The notes: a model not told the origin generated them from the letters alone. A DNA stretch of 64,000 bases from Planctomycetota bacterium (GCA_013816485.1 JACDEI010000014.1:40526-104525), one strand, 5' to 3'. Positions 1 through 9,950 are shown, counted from the first letter of the stretch. A program made the numbers and translations.

Positions 1-128
1 CATAGGCAGATTATATGCGGGTTGCGCGTCCCGTCTGAAGGTCGTATTTGTGATATGGTGATGGACGCGTGGCTTGGGAATTGCCTGGAGCGCGCTGAGC
101 CAGCACGTTAATTTAACATTCGTCACAC

Positions 129-133
129 GGAGG
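129..133 (+). promoter_or_regulatory. Ribosome binding site fixing the start of the first propeller gene
   Basis: GGAGG lies 6 nt before the ATG at 140. The reading frame is open further upstream to 74, but only the ATG at 140 has this site and begins a signal peptide. Confidence 0.7.
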
Positions 134-139
134 TTTCCG

Positions 140-2323
140 ATGCGCTCGTTCCGTCTGCTCGCTCTGTCCCTGACCTGCTGTTTCGCGGTACAGGGCGCGG
201 ATCAGGTGACCACCTACACCAAACGCCTGACGGTCACCAATTCGTGGCTCGCCAATTCCCAGCCCGACCGTTCGTTCATGCCGCAGGGCATCGAAGGCAT
301 GGTCGTGACCCACGATGGCACCACCTACACCAACATCCGTTGGGAAGAGGGCGGCGGCAACGTGGCTGCCATACTGACCGACGGCACGATTCAGCCGCGG
401 CCCAATCAGCCTGGGTATCATGGCTGGGGCCACGGCGGTGGCCGGGCGGTGGCCGCCAACACGAAATACGTCTACTTCTCGCAGAACTACAACAACGAAG
501 GCGGTGGCCTGAAGAATGCGGACAACTGGCCACCCGCGGGCAAGGACTGGTACGGCATCAGTCGCCGTTTGCGCTCAGACCTTGGCACGGGTCCGGTGAT
601 CGCCGGCGGCAAGGGCGGCAAGGACAGCCCGGCCGGATGTTTCCTGCCGGTCCATGAGGTCGCCAGTTCTCCCGAAGCGGAGAAGGCCCACCTGTTCGGC
701 CTGTGCGCCAACGACAGCGAGGTGTTCGTCTCCTGTCCCTTCGATCAGAAGATCCGCGTCTACGACGCCGAACTGATGACGCTGAAGCGTTCGTGGGAGG
801 TCGCCAATCCGGGACTCATCGCGCTGGACGACCAGGGCGCGCTGTGGGTGGCGAGCGGTCCGGATGCGACCGAACTGAAGCGCTACGATGCGCAGGGCAA
901 AGCGCTGCCGCAGTCGATCACCCTGCCGGCCGGCAGCCACGTCGGCAGCTTCTGCGTCGATCGGACCGGACGCATGCTGATCGGGGACGTGGGCGCGAAC
1001 GAGTGCGTACTCATCTATCAGGATCTTGCCACACAGCCGAAATCGGCGGGCACCTTCGGCACCAAGCAAGGGATCTATTCCGGAACTCCGGGCGCCCTTG
1101 GTCCGCTCAAATTCAGTCAGGTACGCGGCATCGGCGTGGACAACACCGGCGCGATCTACATCGGCAACACCCAGTACCGCACCACCGGCCCGGGCATTTG
1201 GCTGGAGAAATATTCGCCCAATGGCGCGCTCCAATGGCGGCGTTACGGCGTGGCTTTCACCGACAGCAGCGCCGTCGATCCGGCGTCGGATGGGAAGTCC
1301 ATCTATGGCATGACCGAACGTTATGACGTCGACTTGAAAAAACCGGCCGGACAAGAGGCGACGCTCGCCGCCTTCACCGCGAACTTTTATAAGTATCCCC
1401 ATGACCCGCGATTTGTTCAGTACGACAATTCGGGGGTCTACGTGCGGAAGCTGGAAAACCGCACCTTCATCATCACCACCGGCATGGGCTCCGGTCAATC
1501 GCCGCTGTGCATCTATCGCCTGAATCCGGCAACCGACGGCGAGGTGATGATCCCGTGCGTGGTGTGGTCGGAAAAACCGCAGTATCCCAACGCCCCCGAT
1601 GGCCACTGGCTGTGGCGGGACACCAACGCGAACGGCCAGTTCGATGCGGGCGAATACACCAAGACCAACGTCCACGATGCCTACGGCGGCAACAGCGCCT
1701 TCGTCGATGTACGCGGCGACATCTGGATGACCTGCTGGGGACCACTGCGCAAGATCGCTTTCCGTGGCGTCGATGCTGGCGGCGTGCCGATCTATGACGG
1801 AACCTTCACCGTGATAGATGCGCCCAAGCCATTCGATCGAGTGATGCGGCTCCGCTATGATCCGGCGACGGATGTGATGGTCGTGGGCGGATCGCTGGCG
1901 GGAGAAAAACCGCACCACTGGAAATCGATGGGCAATCACATCGCCCGCTACGACGGGTGGAGCACCGGCAAACCGACCCTGACTTGGCATACGCTCTGCA
2001 CCTTCCAGCAGGGCAGCCCGTGCGAACCGATCTCCATCGATGTCGCGGGCGACTACGTGTTCGTCGCGGTCGCCGAACGTGGCAAGGCCGGCAACCAGGC
2101 GATCAGCCGCGGCCACATCGACGTCTACGACCTCAAGACCGGCGCCTCGGTGGGATACATCGAACCACCGGAAGACTGGGGCACAGGATGGATGGATGCC
2201 TGCGAGTGCCTGAGCGTTCACAAGCTGAAGAATGGCGAGTACCTCATCCTCGAAGAGGAGGACGGTCGCGGAAAGAACCTGCTCTACCGCTGGAACCCGG
2301 CCGCCGCTTCTGGACCGCGTTAA
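140..2323 (+). CDS. Secreted beta-propeller protein with an EF-hand-like loop
   Basis: This encodes 727 residues. The N-terminus (MRSFRLLALSLTCCFAVQGA) is a signal peptide, so the product is exported. The body shows repeated blades of NHL/SMP-30 type, such as LIALDDQGALWVASG and GIGVDNTGAIYIGN, typical of a beta-propeller. Around residue 494 the stretch DTNANGQFDAGEY fits a Dx[DN]xNGx[FI]xxxE calcium loop of the EF-hand/dockerin kind, inserted between blades. The gene lies just upstream of two nucleoside-hydrolase-like secreted genes on the same strand (68 bp gap to the next start) and may share their transcript. It resembles the minus-strand propeller at 7667-9730 in design and loop. The ligand or enzymatic activity is unknown. 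Confidence 0.75.
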   Translation: MRSFRLLALSLTCCFAVQGADQVTTYTKRLTVTNSWLANSQPDRSFMPQGIEGMVVTHDGTTYTNIRWEEGGGNVAAILTDGTIQPRPNQPGYHGWGHGGGRAVAANTKYVYFSQNYNNEGGGLKNADNWPPAGKDWYGISRRLRSDLGTGPVIAGGKGGKDSPAGCFLPVHEVASSPEAEKAHLFGLCANDSEVFVSCPFDQKIRVYDAELMTLKRSWEVANPGLIALDDQGALWVASGPDATELKRYDAQGKALPQSITLPAGSHVGSFCVDRTGRMLIGDVGANECVLIYQDLATQPKSAGTFGTKQGIYSGTPGALGPLKFSQVRGIGVDNTGAIYIGNTQYRTTGPGIWLEKYSPNGALQWRRYGVAFTDSSAVDPASDGKSIYGMTERYDVDLKKPAGQEATLAAFTANFYKYPHDPRFVQYDNSGVYVRKLENRTFIITTGMGSGQSPLCIYRLNPATDGEVMIPCVVWSEKPQYPNAPDGHWLWRDTNANGQFDAGEYTKTNVHDAYGGNSAFVDVRGDIWMTCWGPLRKIAFRGVDAGGVPIYDGTFTVIDAPKPFDRVMRLRYDPATDVMVVGGSLAGEKPHHWKSMGNHIARYDGWSTGKPTLTWHTLCTFQQGSPCEPISIDVAGDYVFVAVAERGKAGNQAISRGHIDVYDLKTGASVGYIEPPEDWGTGWMDACECLSVHKLKNGEYLILEEEDGRGKNLLYRWNPAAASGPR

Positions 2324-2391
2324 TGGCTGACGACCGTACTTCGTTCATCAATCTCGACCATTGGCATAGGCCGCGCCTCCAGGATATCTTC

Positions 2392-4689
2392 ATGATCCGC
2401 ACTATCGTTCCCCTTGCCTGTCTGCTGATTGTCGCTGCGGTCAGTGCCCAGTCGGCCGATCGTCCGGCCGCCGCCTCGCCAATACCGATCATCTTCGACA
2501 CCGACATGGGGGCTGATTGCGATGATGTGGGTGCGCTGTTCATCCTCCACGGGGCGATTGAGCGCGGAGAAATCACGCTCCTGGCCACCATCGGATGTAC
2601 GTCCTCAGAATTTATCGCCCCGTGTATCGATGCGGTGAACACCTGGTTTGGCCGACCAGAGATTCCCGTAGCAACCCTCAAGGACCCTGGGTTCATGCCC
2701 AGGCCAGGGTATTCAAGAGAGATTTCCGCACGATTTCCGCATCGCTTTCCCAAGAGCACGGATTACCCCGACGCCGTGACGCTCTATCGTGAGGTCCTAG
2801 CCAAACAGCCAGATGGCAGTGTCACCATAGTGGCGGTCGGCCCGCTCAGGAATCTGGCCAATCTGCTGAAATCACGCCCCGATGCGGCCAGCCCTTTGGA
2901 TGGGCCTGCGCTCGTCGCCAAGAAAGTGAAGCGGCTCGATATCATGGGCGGTAAATATCCGCCGGATGCAAGCAGGCACGCCAAGGACGGTGAATTCAAC
3001 TTCATGCAGGACCCTGCCGCGACGGCACTGATTTGCTCCGCATGGCCGACGCCCGTGCTCTTCAATGGGGAAGGCGGTTCGACCAGCTCCGGCCGCCGCG
3101 TCACTTATGAGATGCCCGAGCACAATCCGCTCACCTTGGCCTATATGATCTCTGAATCGGTTGGTTTTTCCGGCGATCGCTTGAGCTGGGATCCGGTCTC
3201 CTGCCTGGTAGCAGTTAGCGGCGCGGCACCGTGGTATAAAATCGTCAGCGGCGGCACCAATGTCGCCGATCCGGTGACCGGCGTGAATAACTGGCAGGCG
3301 GTCGGTGAGCGCAACCATTCCTACTTGGTCAGGGATCAGAAACTGCCGAAGAGCGTGGTGGAAGCCGCGCTTGAGGACCTGATGGTGGCCGGCAAGCCGC
3401 AGCCAACCAACCTCACCTTCGATACCCTCGCTTATGCCAACGCTGGGATGGGCGTGATCACCAGCGCCGGCGAGCGCGACAAGAACGGTGCCTGGCTGGA
3501 TAAAAACCCATCGAGTTGGATTCAGTACCAGTACGTCGATGGGCGAAAATACGTGGTGAATTCGTATGGCGTCGTTTGCCCGGATAAGCTGCGCTTGCCG
3601 CGCTCGCTGGAATTATCCGCGTCCAATGATGGTGGGGTGAGTTGGACCGTCTTGGACACTCAGCGCGCCCTTGCCTTTACAGATCAGACTTCGCGCCTCG
3701 ATTTCATCATCGCGAAACCAGGCACGTGGAATAGCTATCGCCTCACGGTGAAGGCAGCCAATGAGAGCGCAGGCACCCTGATCGCCGCGGTCGAACTCAA
3801 CCAAACGATCCACTGCAATGCCAAGGTCACTGCCGCCAGCGTCACCCTTGATCGCCGAGCGCTCACCATTGCCGTCAATGGTCGTGCGACGCTCAACGCG
3901 ACCATTGCACCGAGTAACAGCGGTGAGCGCCACGTCGCTTGGATGTCCAGTGATCCGGCAGTGGCGGAGGTGCGCGGGATTGGTGAACAGATCGGCATGA
4001 TCGTCGGCAAGAAGCCGGGCACCTGCACCATCACCGCGGTGGTCGGCAAGCTGACTCACGTTAGCACGGTGACGGTGACGCCATCCACACTGCCGGCGGA
4101 CTGGAACTACCAGGAACTTAATCAGCCGCCCATTCCCGGTGCGGTCTCGGTGGTCGACGGGAAATTCACCCTCACGGGCAGCGGCCATGCGATGACTTCG
4201 TTTTGGGAGCGGGTCAACGATCAGGGCGTCTTTGTCAGCAAACCGGTGCTAAGCGAGGTGGACATCTCTGCCCGTCTGACAGGCCTGGGGCCGAACGTCG
4301 GCGGCTCCGGGACCTACGTGAATGATCGCAGGCCCTCAACTGCTTCCGGGTTGATGATGCGGGAATCGCTCACCGTTCCCAGCAGTCGTTATGTGCTGAT
4401 CCAGGTGGACACGTCCGGGAATCTTGTGGGTCGGTGGCGGGACGAGCTCGGAAATGGGGGCAAGGTCAAGGACCTTGGCAAGGTGACGTTGCCAATCCAC
4501 CTCAAGCTCGTCCAGTCGGCCAACGAGGTGAATCTCTTCACCTCGGTCGATGGCCAGAACTGGGGAAAATCGTTGGCGGTTCTCCCCACGACCTTCAAAG
4601 AGAAAGGACACGTCGGTCTTTTTGTCTGCTCCGGAAATCCCGTTTCTTCAGCCACGGCCGAGTTCGACTCCGTCACGGTGAAGGAATGA
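2392..4689 (+). CDS. Secreted nucleoside-hydrolase-like multidomain protein, copy 1
   Basis: This is a 765-residue protein starting at ATG 2392 with a signal peptide (MIRTIVPLACLLIVAAVSA). Residues 30-330 match the inosine-uridine nucleoside hydrolase (IUNH) fold, with the calcium-binding motif DTDMGADCDD near residue 36. Residues 350-475 look like a discoidin/F5-8 type C beta-sandwich. Residues 479-565 are a bacterial Ig-like group 2 (BIG2) domain, and residues 570-765 resemble a DUF1349/concanavalin-like lectin sandwich. Classical IUNH enzymes are about 310 residues and cytoplasmic, so the export signal and three binding modules are the unusual part; the substrate is probably an extracellular N-glycoside or a related glycan. 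It is paralogous to the next gene. Confidence 0.75.
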   Translation: MIRTIVPLACLLIVAAVSAQSADRPAAASPIPIIFDTDMGADCDDVGALFILHGAIERGEITLLATIGCTSSEFIAPCIDAVNTWFGRPEIPVATLKDPGFMPRPGYSREISARFPHRFPKSTDYPDAVTLYREVLAKQPDGSVTIVAVGPLRNLANLLKSRPDAASPLDGPALVAKKVKRLDIMGGKYPPDASRHAKDGEFNFMQDPAATALICSAWPTPVLFNGEGGSTSSGRRVTYEMPEHNPLTLAYMISESVGFSGDRLSWDPVSCLVAVSGAAPWYKIVSGGTNVADPVTGVNNWQAVGERNHSYLVRDQKLPKSVVEAALEDLMVAGKPQPTNLTFDTLAYANAGMGVITSAGERDKNGAWLDKNPSSWIQYQYVDGRKYVVNSYGVVCPDKLRLPRSLELSASNDGGVSWTVLDTQRALAFTDQTSRLDFIIAKPGTWNSYRLTVKAANESAGTLIAAVELNQTIHCNAKVTAASVTLDRRALTIAVNGRATLNATIAPSNSGERHVAWMSSDPAVAEVRGIGEQIGMIVGKKPGTCTITAVVGKLTHVSTVTVTPSTLPADWNYQELNQPPIPGAVSVVDGKFTLTGSGHAMTSFWERVNDQGVFVSKPVLSEVDISARLTGLGPNVGGSGTYVNDRRPSTASGLMMRESLTVPSSRYVLIQVDTSGNLVGRWRDELGNGGKVKDLGKVTLPIHLKLVQSANEVNLFTSVDGQNWGKSLAVLPTTFKEKGHVGLFVCSGNPVSSATAEFDSVTVKE

Positions 4690-4903
4690 ACGGCAGTCAC
4701 ATGATGAGAGGCGGTTTCATGGCTCATTCCGTAGCGAGCCCGGCCATCGTCGAGCGAGGCAAGGAAGACGGGCCGTTTGGAGCGGAAGCATGGCCGTGGG
4801 CCATGTTGAGCACCAAATGGTTCGTCTGACGCCGCCGCAGCCGACGAGGGCAGGGCGCAGTAGGAATGAGCCATGAAATCGCCTCTTAAGAATCACTTTA
4901 CTC
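4690..4903. other. Spacer between the two nucleoside-hydrolase-like paralogues
   Basis: No gene is supported here. The only open frames are short and out of phase with both neighbours. No tandem-repeat hairpin of the kind found at other junctions is present. Confidence 0.5.
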
Positions 4904-4910
4904 AGGAGGT
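4904..4910 (+). promoter_or_regulatory. Strong ribosome binding site AGGAGGT
   Basis: AGGAGGT sits 4 nt upstream of ATG 4915. It decides in favour of that start over the in-frame ATG at 4873, which would put 14 extra residues in front of the signal peptide. Confidence 0.75.
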
Positions 4911-4914
4911 CTCC

Positions 4915-7257
4915 ATGATCCGCACCATCGTTCCCCTAGCCTGTCTGCTGATCGTCGCTGCGGTCAGCGCCCAGTCGGCCGATCGCCCGGCCGCCACCTC
5001 GCCAATACCGATCATCTTCGACACCGACATGGGTCCCGATTGCGACGATGTCGGAGCACATTTCATCCTGCATGGAGCAATGCGGCGCGGACAGATCACC
5101 CTGCTGGCGACCATGGGCTGCGTCTCGACTACCACCATTGCTCCGGCGCTCGACGCCATCAACACCTGGTTCGGCCATCCGGAAATCCCGGTGGGAACGC
5201 TGAAAGACCCGGGATTCCTCGATGGCCAGCATTACACCGCCCTGCTCGCGCGGCAGTACCCGCACGCCTTGCCCAGCGGCGTGGACTATCCTGATGCGGT
5301 GGCGCTCTACCGCCGCGTCCTGGCCAAGCAGCCGGATGCCAGCGTGGTGATCGTCGCCGTCGGACCGTTGCGCAATCTTGGCAACCTGCTGGCGTCCAGC
5401 GCGGATGCGGCCAGCCCGTTGGCGGGCCCGGAGCTGGTGAAAAAGAAAGTGAAGAAGCTGTTTGTGATGGGCGGCACGTATCCGCCCAAGGAGAACAAAT
5501 CCGGCGAGTGGAATTTCCTTCAGGATCCCAAGTCGGCCGTCGTGGTCTGTTCGACCTGGCCGACACCGGTGGTGTTCGATGGCGATGGTGGCGATGTCAA
5601 TTCAGGACGCCGGGTCACTGCCGTGATGCCGGAACACAATCCGCTGACTCTGGCCTACACCAATTACCCAGGCTCCGGTTACGGCGGAGATCGTCTGAGC
5701 TGGGATCCCATCACCTGCCTGGTAGCCGTCAGCGGTGCCGCGCCGTGGTATCAGGAAATCAGCGGCGGCACCAACGTCGTCGATGCCAAGGGCGTCAATA
5801 CCTGGACGCCGGGCGCAGACCGCGGACATAGCTACCTGAAGCCCGTGGTGCGAAAAGCCGAGATCGAAGACGCGCTGGAGGATCTGATGACCGCGGGCAA
5901 GGCGCGCCCGACGAATCTGACCTGGAACACCGCCAGCTATGCGCTGGATGGCGCCTGCCACATCACCAGTTCGCTGGAGGTATCGAACAGCGATCCCAAT
6001 CAGGCGGCGATCAAGGCCTTCGATGGCAACGACAAGAGCGCTTGGCGCAGTAAAGGGCCGTCACCGTGGATCCAATGCCAGTACGCCGACGGACGGAAAT
6101 ACCTCGTCACCTCCTACGCCCTGGTCAGTGCCGATCCCGGTCGTCAGCCACGCAGCCTGCGCCTGTCGGGGTCGAATGATGACGGACGCACGTGGACCGA
6201 CCTGGATGTGCAACAGAACCCGGGATTCAGCGCCCAGGATAAGCGCCGTGAATTCACCGTCGCCAAACCGCAGAAGTGGAACAACTACCGCGTGACCGTC
6301 ACCGCGGCCAATGCCGATGAAGGATGCGAGATCGCCACGCTTGATCTGAACGAGGCGATCCACTGCCAGCCGAAGGTGGCAGTCGCGTCACTGACCGTCG
6401 ATCGCACGACGCTGACGCTGCCTGTGTTTGGTCGCGCGACGCTGAATGCCTCGCTGGCCCCCGCCCGCACCTTTGAACGAGAGGTGTTGTGGGTCAGCAG
6501 CGATCCGGCGGTGGCCGAGGTCCGTCGCGTCGGCGAACAGATCGCCATGGTGATGGGCCGAAAGGCCGGCACCTGCGTGGTCACCGCCAGCATCGATGGG
6601 GTCACGCAGACCTGCGCCGTGACGATCACGCCGTCGACCCTGGCTGACGGCTGGGCCTTTGACGAACTCGCCAAACCGGCGATTCCCGGTGCCGTCACCG
6701 TCAACGCAGGCGTGATGAGTCTGACCGGATGTGGCCATGCCATGACCTCGTGGTGGGAACGGGTCCGCGACCAGGGCGTCTTTGCCAACCGTTCAGCGAG
6801 CGGCGATGGCGCGTGGTCCGCGCGCCTGACCGCACTCGGCCCAGCCGTGGGCGGAACCAAAGCCCGGCCCAACACCGCCCCCAACACCGCCGCCGGCATG
6901 ATGATCCGCGAATCGCTCAGCCACAGCTGCGGACGCTTCGTGTTGGTACAGGTCGAGTCATCGGGCGAGTTGGTCTGCCGCTGGCGCGACAAGACCGGCG
7001 ATCAGGACGACAATCAGCGCAAGGTCCTGGGCACGGTGACGCTGCCGGTGCACGTGAAGTTGGTGAAGACCGCGGCGCAGATCCAGATCTTCACCTCCGC
7101 CGATGGCAAGGAGTGGGGCCAGCCGCGCTTCACCCGTGACAGCGCCTTCGGCGCCGATGGGCGCGTTGGACTGTTCATCTGCTCGGGCAATCCCGGGGTA
7201 TCCGCTACCGCAACTTTTGACGCTCTGGTCGTCAGTGACCAGGGCGCGACCAAGTGA
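4915..7257 (+). CDS. Secreted nucleoside-hydrolase-like multidomain protein, copy 2
   Basis: This is a 780-residue tandem paralogue of the gene at 2392 with the same domain order. It has a signal peptide, an IUNH domain with DTDMGPDCDD at about residue 36, a clear F5/8 type C-like segment at about 345-480 (AFDGNDKSAWRSKGPSPWIQ), a BIG2 domain at about 489-574 and a C-terminal lectin-like sandwich. The first 25 or so codons are almost identical at DNA level to copy 1, including the signal peptide, while the rest has diverged. This suggests duplication with selection or local conversion at the 5' end. It is the last gene of the plus-strand run and converges on the propeller gene at 7667. Enzyme class is inferred from the Asp motif; the substrate is unknown. 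Confidence 0.75.
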   Translation: MIRTIVPLACLLIVAAVSAQSADRPAATSPIPIIFDTDMGPDCDDVGAHFILHGAMRRGQITLLATMGCVSTTTIAPALDAINTWFGHPEIPVGTLKDPGFLDGQHYTALLARQYPHALPSGVDYPDAVALYRRVLAKQPDASVVIVAVGPLRNLGNLLASSADAASPLAGPELVKKKVKKLFVMGGTYPPKENKSGEWNFLQDPKSAVVVCSTWPTPVVFDGDGGDVNSGRRVTAVMPEHNPLTLAYTNYPGSGYGGDRLSWDPITCLVAVSGAAPWYQEISGGTNVVDAKGVNTWTPGADRGHSYLKPVVRKAEIEDALEDLMTAGKARPTNLTWNTASYALDGACHITSSLEVSNSDPNQAAIKAFDGNDKSAWRSKGPSPWIQCQYADGRKYLVTSYALVSADPGRQPRSLRLSGSNDDGRTWTDLDVQQNPGFSAQDKRREFTVAKPQKWNNYRVTVTAANADEGCEIATLDLNEAIHCQPKVAVASLTVDRTTLTLPVFGRATLNASLAPARTFEREVLWVSSDPAVAEVRRVGEQIAMVMGRKAGTCVVTASIDGVTQTCAVTITPSTLADGWAFDELAKPAIPGAVTVNAGVMSLTGCGHAMTSWWERVRDQGVFANRSASGDGAWSARLTALGPAVGGTKARPNTAPNTAAGMMIRESLSHSCGRFVLVQVESSGELVCRWRDKTGDQDDNQRKVLGTVTLPVHVKLVKTAAQIQIFTSADGKEWGQPRFTRDSAFGADGRVGLFICSGNPGVSATATFDALVVSDQGATK

Positions 7258-7666
7258 TCTCCGAGCCCGTCGCTCGAGATCCTGTTCCCGCGTGTGGTGG
7301 TATTGCTCGTCAGATCCGAAACTAACGCCGCGATACAGGTTTCCTGAGGAGGCAACCTGCGTGACCGGACCATGACTGCCGTCCTGTGGCGATGGGCGCC
7401 GTGCAAGGCATGGTCATGAACACCCTCAGTCTCTCGCCATCCGCACAATGCGCTATCGGGTGAAGGTAGTCCCGAAGGATGCATGCTGAAGGACCAGGGA
7501 GACAGATTCACTCCGCGTCATACTACACGTCTTCATCGGGACAGATGAGGGCGCATCAGATGCATGTCCGTAATCTTCCAGGTCCATAATTCTTCAGGCG
7601 GCCAGGATGGATCAGGACTTGCGCGCAGCCGCTGAATTCGCGGCGATGCGCGCCGACGTGTGCGGA
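7258..7666. other. Convergent intergenic region, about 409 bp
   Basis: The region lies between two converging genes. No reading frame with a credible start, no RNA gene and no clear U-tailed terminator hairpin was recognised by eye. Confidence 0.5.
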
Positions 7667-9730
7667 TTATGGCTTCCAGAGGAAGACCAGCCCCTTCGCC
7701 ATCCATACCTCCTCGACGCAGATAATGTATGTGCCATCGGCGCGGCGATGAGTCTGGACCGCGTCGTTCATGTCGATCCAGCCAGTCACCCCAGCGATGT
7801 CGGCGGTGGGCAGCAGGCGACCGACACGCTCACCGTCGGCCAGGCGCCAGACGTCGACCGCCAACTGCTCGTGCTTCCAGGTCGAGGCGATGAAGAGGTG
7901 ATCGCGCTCGAGCGACCACGCCTTCGGTACCGCACCGATGATGCCCTCGGGCGGGATGATCACGCGCGACCACGCCAGTTTGGGCTGCTTCGACCAGTTG
8001 TCGAAGCGGAACAGGACCGGTCCGGTGTTCATCTGCTCCCAGCCGCCGCCGGGGAACGGGTGCTCCGTGCTCCACGCGCCGATGTACATGCGGTCCTGCT
8101 CGGGATCATAGGCAATCTTGGAGGCCTTCTCGAGGCCGCCCGTGGCCGGCAGCACCACCTCGGTGCGCTTGGCCAGATCCCACGTGGGAGCACCGGTGGC
8201 ATTCAGCCCAGCGAAGGGCAGGCGCGCGATGCGCCCCTTTCCGCCGTCCCATCCGCCGACGTTCATCAGCAGCGCGCCGCTGGCGTCGAGCGCAGTGCAT
8301 TGGCCGCTGTCGGGTGCGGAATGATACTCGCCTGCTTGCATCGCGCCGTCGCCATCGGCATCGATCCAGAGGAAGGCGCCCCGCTCCGGGTGGTTCGGTG
8401 GGTACTCATCCGACTCGGCGCCGTCCGGGTAATACATCGCGGCGGGAACCGCGATCTCGCCGAGGAAGCGCCAGAAGTACCAGTTGCCACCCATCTGCTG
8501 CTTGCCGACCAGGATGCGCTGCCCGCCCAGCCGCAGCACGCGCATCGCCTGCCACGGCGTCTGCAGGCGCGGATCAAGGGGATAGCGCAGCGGATCCAGG
8601 GTGATCGCGACGTCGCGCCAGGCCTGCGCCGGTGGCTTGGTGAAGTCCATCGCGTAGCGGTGGCCGACGCTGTACAACGTGCCCTCCTCGCCGGGGTCGG
8701 CATCGGCGCAGGACACGAACTCGGTCCCCTGTCGCGTCCACACCGGCTTGCGTTTCGCGTCGTACTTGTGCAGCTTGGCGCCGTAATCCCAGCAGGCGAC
8801 ATAGAGCGCGCCCTCGCTGTCGGTGGCGATGCCGGTGATGCGGAAGAAGCGGCCGGGCCCAACCAGACCGGGCTTGTCGCCGAGGTAGATCGGTCCGCCG
8901 AAGCTGTCGCCGGTGAAACGCCCATCGGCGCGATAGCGGCGGATGCACTGCCGATCAAGCGCGCCATCGGCCACCATCAGCGAACCATCGCGATCGAGCG
9001 CGAGCGCCACCGGCAGGGCGCAGTCGCTGATCGCGACGCTGAGGTCCTTGCCGTCGCGGTCGAGCTTGCGCACCTGCTTCGCGGCAGTGTTGATCACCCA
9101 CAACGCCGATTCCGGAGCGGCGCCGATCAGCAACCGGCCCGGATCGGCACAGGGCATGGCGCGCAGCGGTTTCATCGTGGTGGTGGAGAAGACCAGGATG
9201 CGCCCCGAGGCCGGATCCGACACGAAGAGCTCGCCGGCATGGACGGCCAGCCCGGGCGGCTTGCCGCCACCTTCCAGCTTCAGGCGGTACCCCACGGTCG
9301 CGCCGTCCCACTTGGCGGCGGTGCCGTCCATGGCATAGCGCGCGACGCCCGCGAACTTGCCTTGGCCCGCTTCGCCATTCTGCCCCACCGCATACCAAAC
9401 GAACGTGCCGTCGGTGGCGAGCGCGGTGCCGCCCGACCAACCCCACGAGTGGAACTGCGCCGCCCAGTCTCCCTGAGCTTCCGGCACGCCGACCTTGTCG
9501 CCGTCGGTGGTGTAGATGCCCGCCTCGCCGCCGTGCTCGTCCCAGGGCGTGATCGCGTAGATACGTTTCCCGTGCACGACGATGTCGTCGACGCTCTGCT
9601 GGAAGTAAGCCGCGCTCGGTCCGCTGCCGCCACCCCAGGTGTTCCCGTACCAGAAGGTGCGTTGGTTGAGTGGCTCCGCCCCAGCCAGCGCTGCGATCGA
9701 CAGGGCCAGCAGCAGTGCGATACGCGACAT
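7667..9730 (-). CDS. Secreted beta-propeller protein with an EF-hand-like loop
   Basis: This is a 687-residue protein. The start at 9730 (MSRIALLLALSIAALAGAEP) has GGAG just upstream and opens a signal peptide; the frame continues further up but without one. The body is propeller-like with blades such as LALDRDGSLMVADG and GIATDSEGALYVACWD. Late in the protein DADGDGAMQAGEY forms an EF-hand-like calcium loop, matching the one in the propeller at 140. The protein is probably periplasmic or extracellular, with sugar or lactone chemistry possible given NHL/SMP-30 relatives, but no catalytic residues can be assigned. A duplicated scrap of the DUF1552 gene lies just upstream. Confidence 0.75.
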   Translation of the reverse strand: MSRIALLLALSIAALAGAEPLNQRTFWYGNTWGGGSGPSAAYFQQSVDDIVVHGKRIYAITPWDEHGGEAGIYTTDGDKVGVPEAQGDWAAQFHSWGWSGGTALATDGTFVWYAVGQNGEAGQGKFAGVARYAMDGTAAKWDGATVGYRLKLEGGGKPPGLAVHAGELFVSDPASGRILVFSTTTMKPLRAMPCADPGRLLIGAAPESALWVINTAAKQVRKLDRDGKDLSVAISDCALPVALALDRDGSLMVADGALDRQCIRRYRADGRFTGDSFGGPIYLGDKPGLVGPGRFFRITGIATDSEGALYVACWDYGAKLHKYDAKRKPVWTRQGTEFVSCADADPGEEGTLYSVGHRYAMDFTKPPAQAWRDVAITLDPLRYPLDPRLQTPWQAMRVLRLGGQRILVGKQQMGGNWYFWRFLGEIAVPAAMYYPDGAESDEYPPNHPERGAFLWIDADGDGAMQAGEYHSAPDSGQCTALDASGALLMNVGGWDGGKGRIARLPFAGLNATGAPTWDLAKRTEVVLPATGGLEKASKIAYDPEQDRMYIGAWSTEHPFPGGGWEQMNTGPVLFRFDNWSKQPKLAWSRVIIPPEGIIGAVPKAWSLERDHLFIASTWKHEQLAVDVWRLADGERVGRLLPTADIAGVTGWIDMNDAVQTHRRADGTYIICVEEVWMAKGLVFLWKP

Positions 9731-9860
9731 CGGATACTCCATGCGAGGAACGGCGGGGAAAAAGCAGCGATCTACCGGTCCATCCGGCAAGCAAGGACGA
9801 TGGCGTTTTAGGGCAGCGTGTAAATCTGCGCCTTTTCTCAGGAGAGGATTCACGAGAGGA

Positions 9861-9950
9861 CTCACGAAAGGTCTGGCGATAGCTTGGTGCCATTGAGTCC
9901 AAACTGTTTGGGCACGGTGCAGCCAGCTCGCGCCAGGATGTCGATTAGCA
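9861..9950 (-). pseudogene. Orphan copy of the 3' end of the DUF1552 gene
   Basis: Positions 9861-9950 align without gaps to 13801-13890, the last 90 bp of the DUF1552 gene, with about 8 mismatches counted by eye. The frame still reads ILARAGCTVPKQFGLNGTKL followed by SPDLS and a stop, identical to the intact gene. There is no upstream remainder of the gene. The two copies form direct repeats flanking the 9995-13678 gene, and each ends about 125-130 bp before the start of a secreted propeller gene. It is most simply a relic of a tandem duplication. Confidence 0.85.

Noticed and set aside
575..2221. 548-residue open frame on the minus strand within the first propeller gene
   Set aside because: Composition-driven shadow with no family motifs; the plus strand is clearly coding.
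4703..4829. Small plus-strand ORF between the two nucleoside-hydrolase-like genes
   Set aside because: Forty-two residues with no recognised family, domain or ribosome site.
7607..9811. 734-residue open frame on the plus strand opposite the propeller gene
   Set aside because: It is a GC-rich antisense shadow. The minus strand has the signal peptide and propeller repeats.
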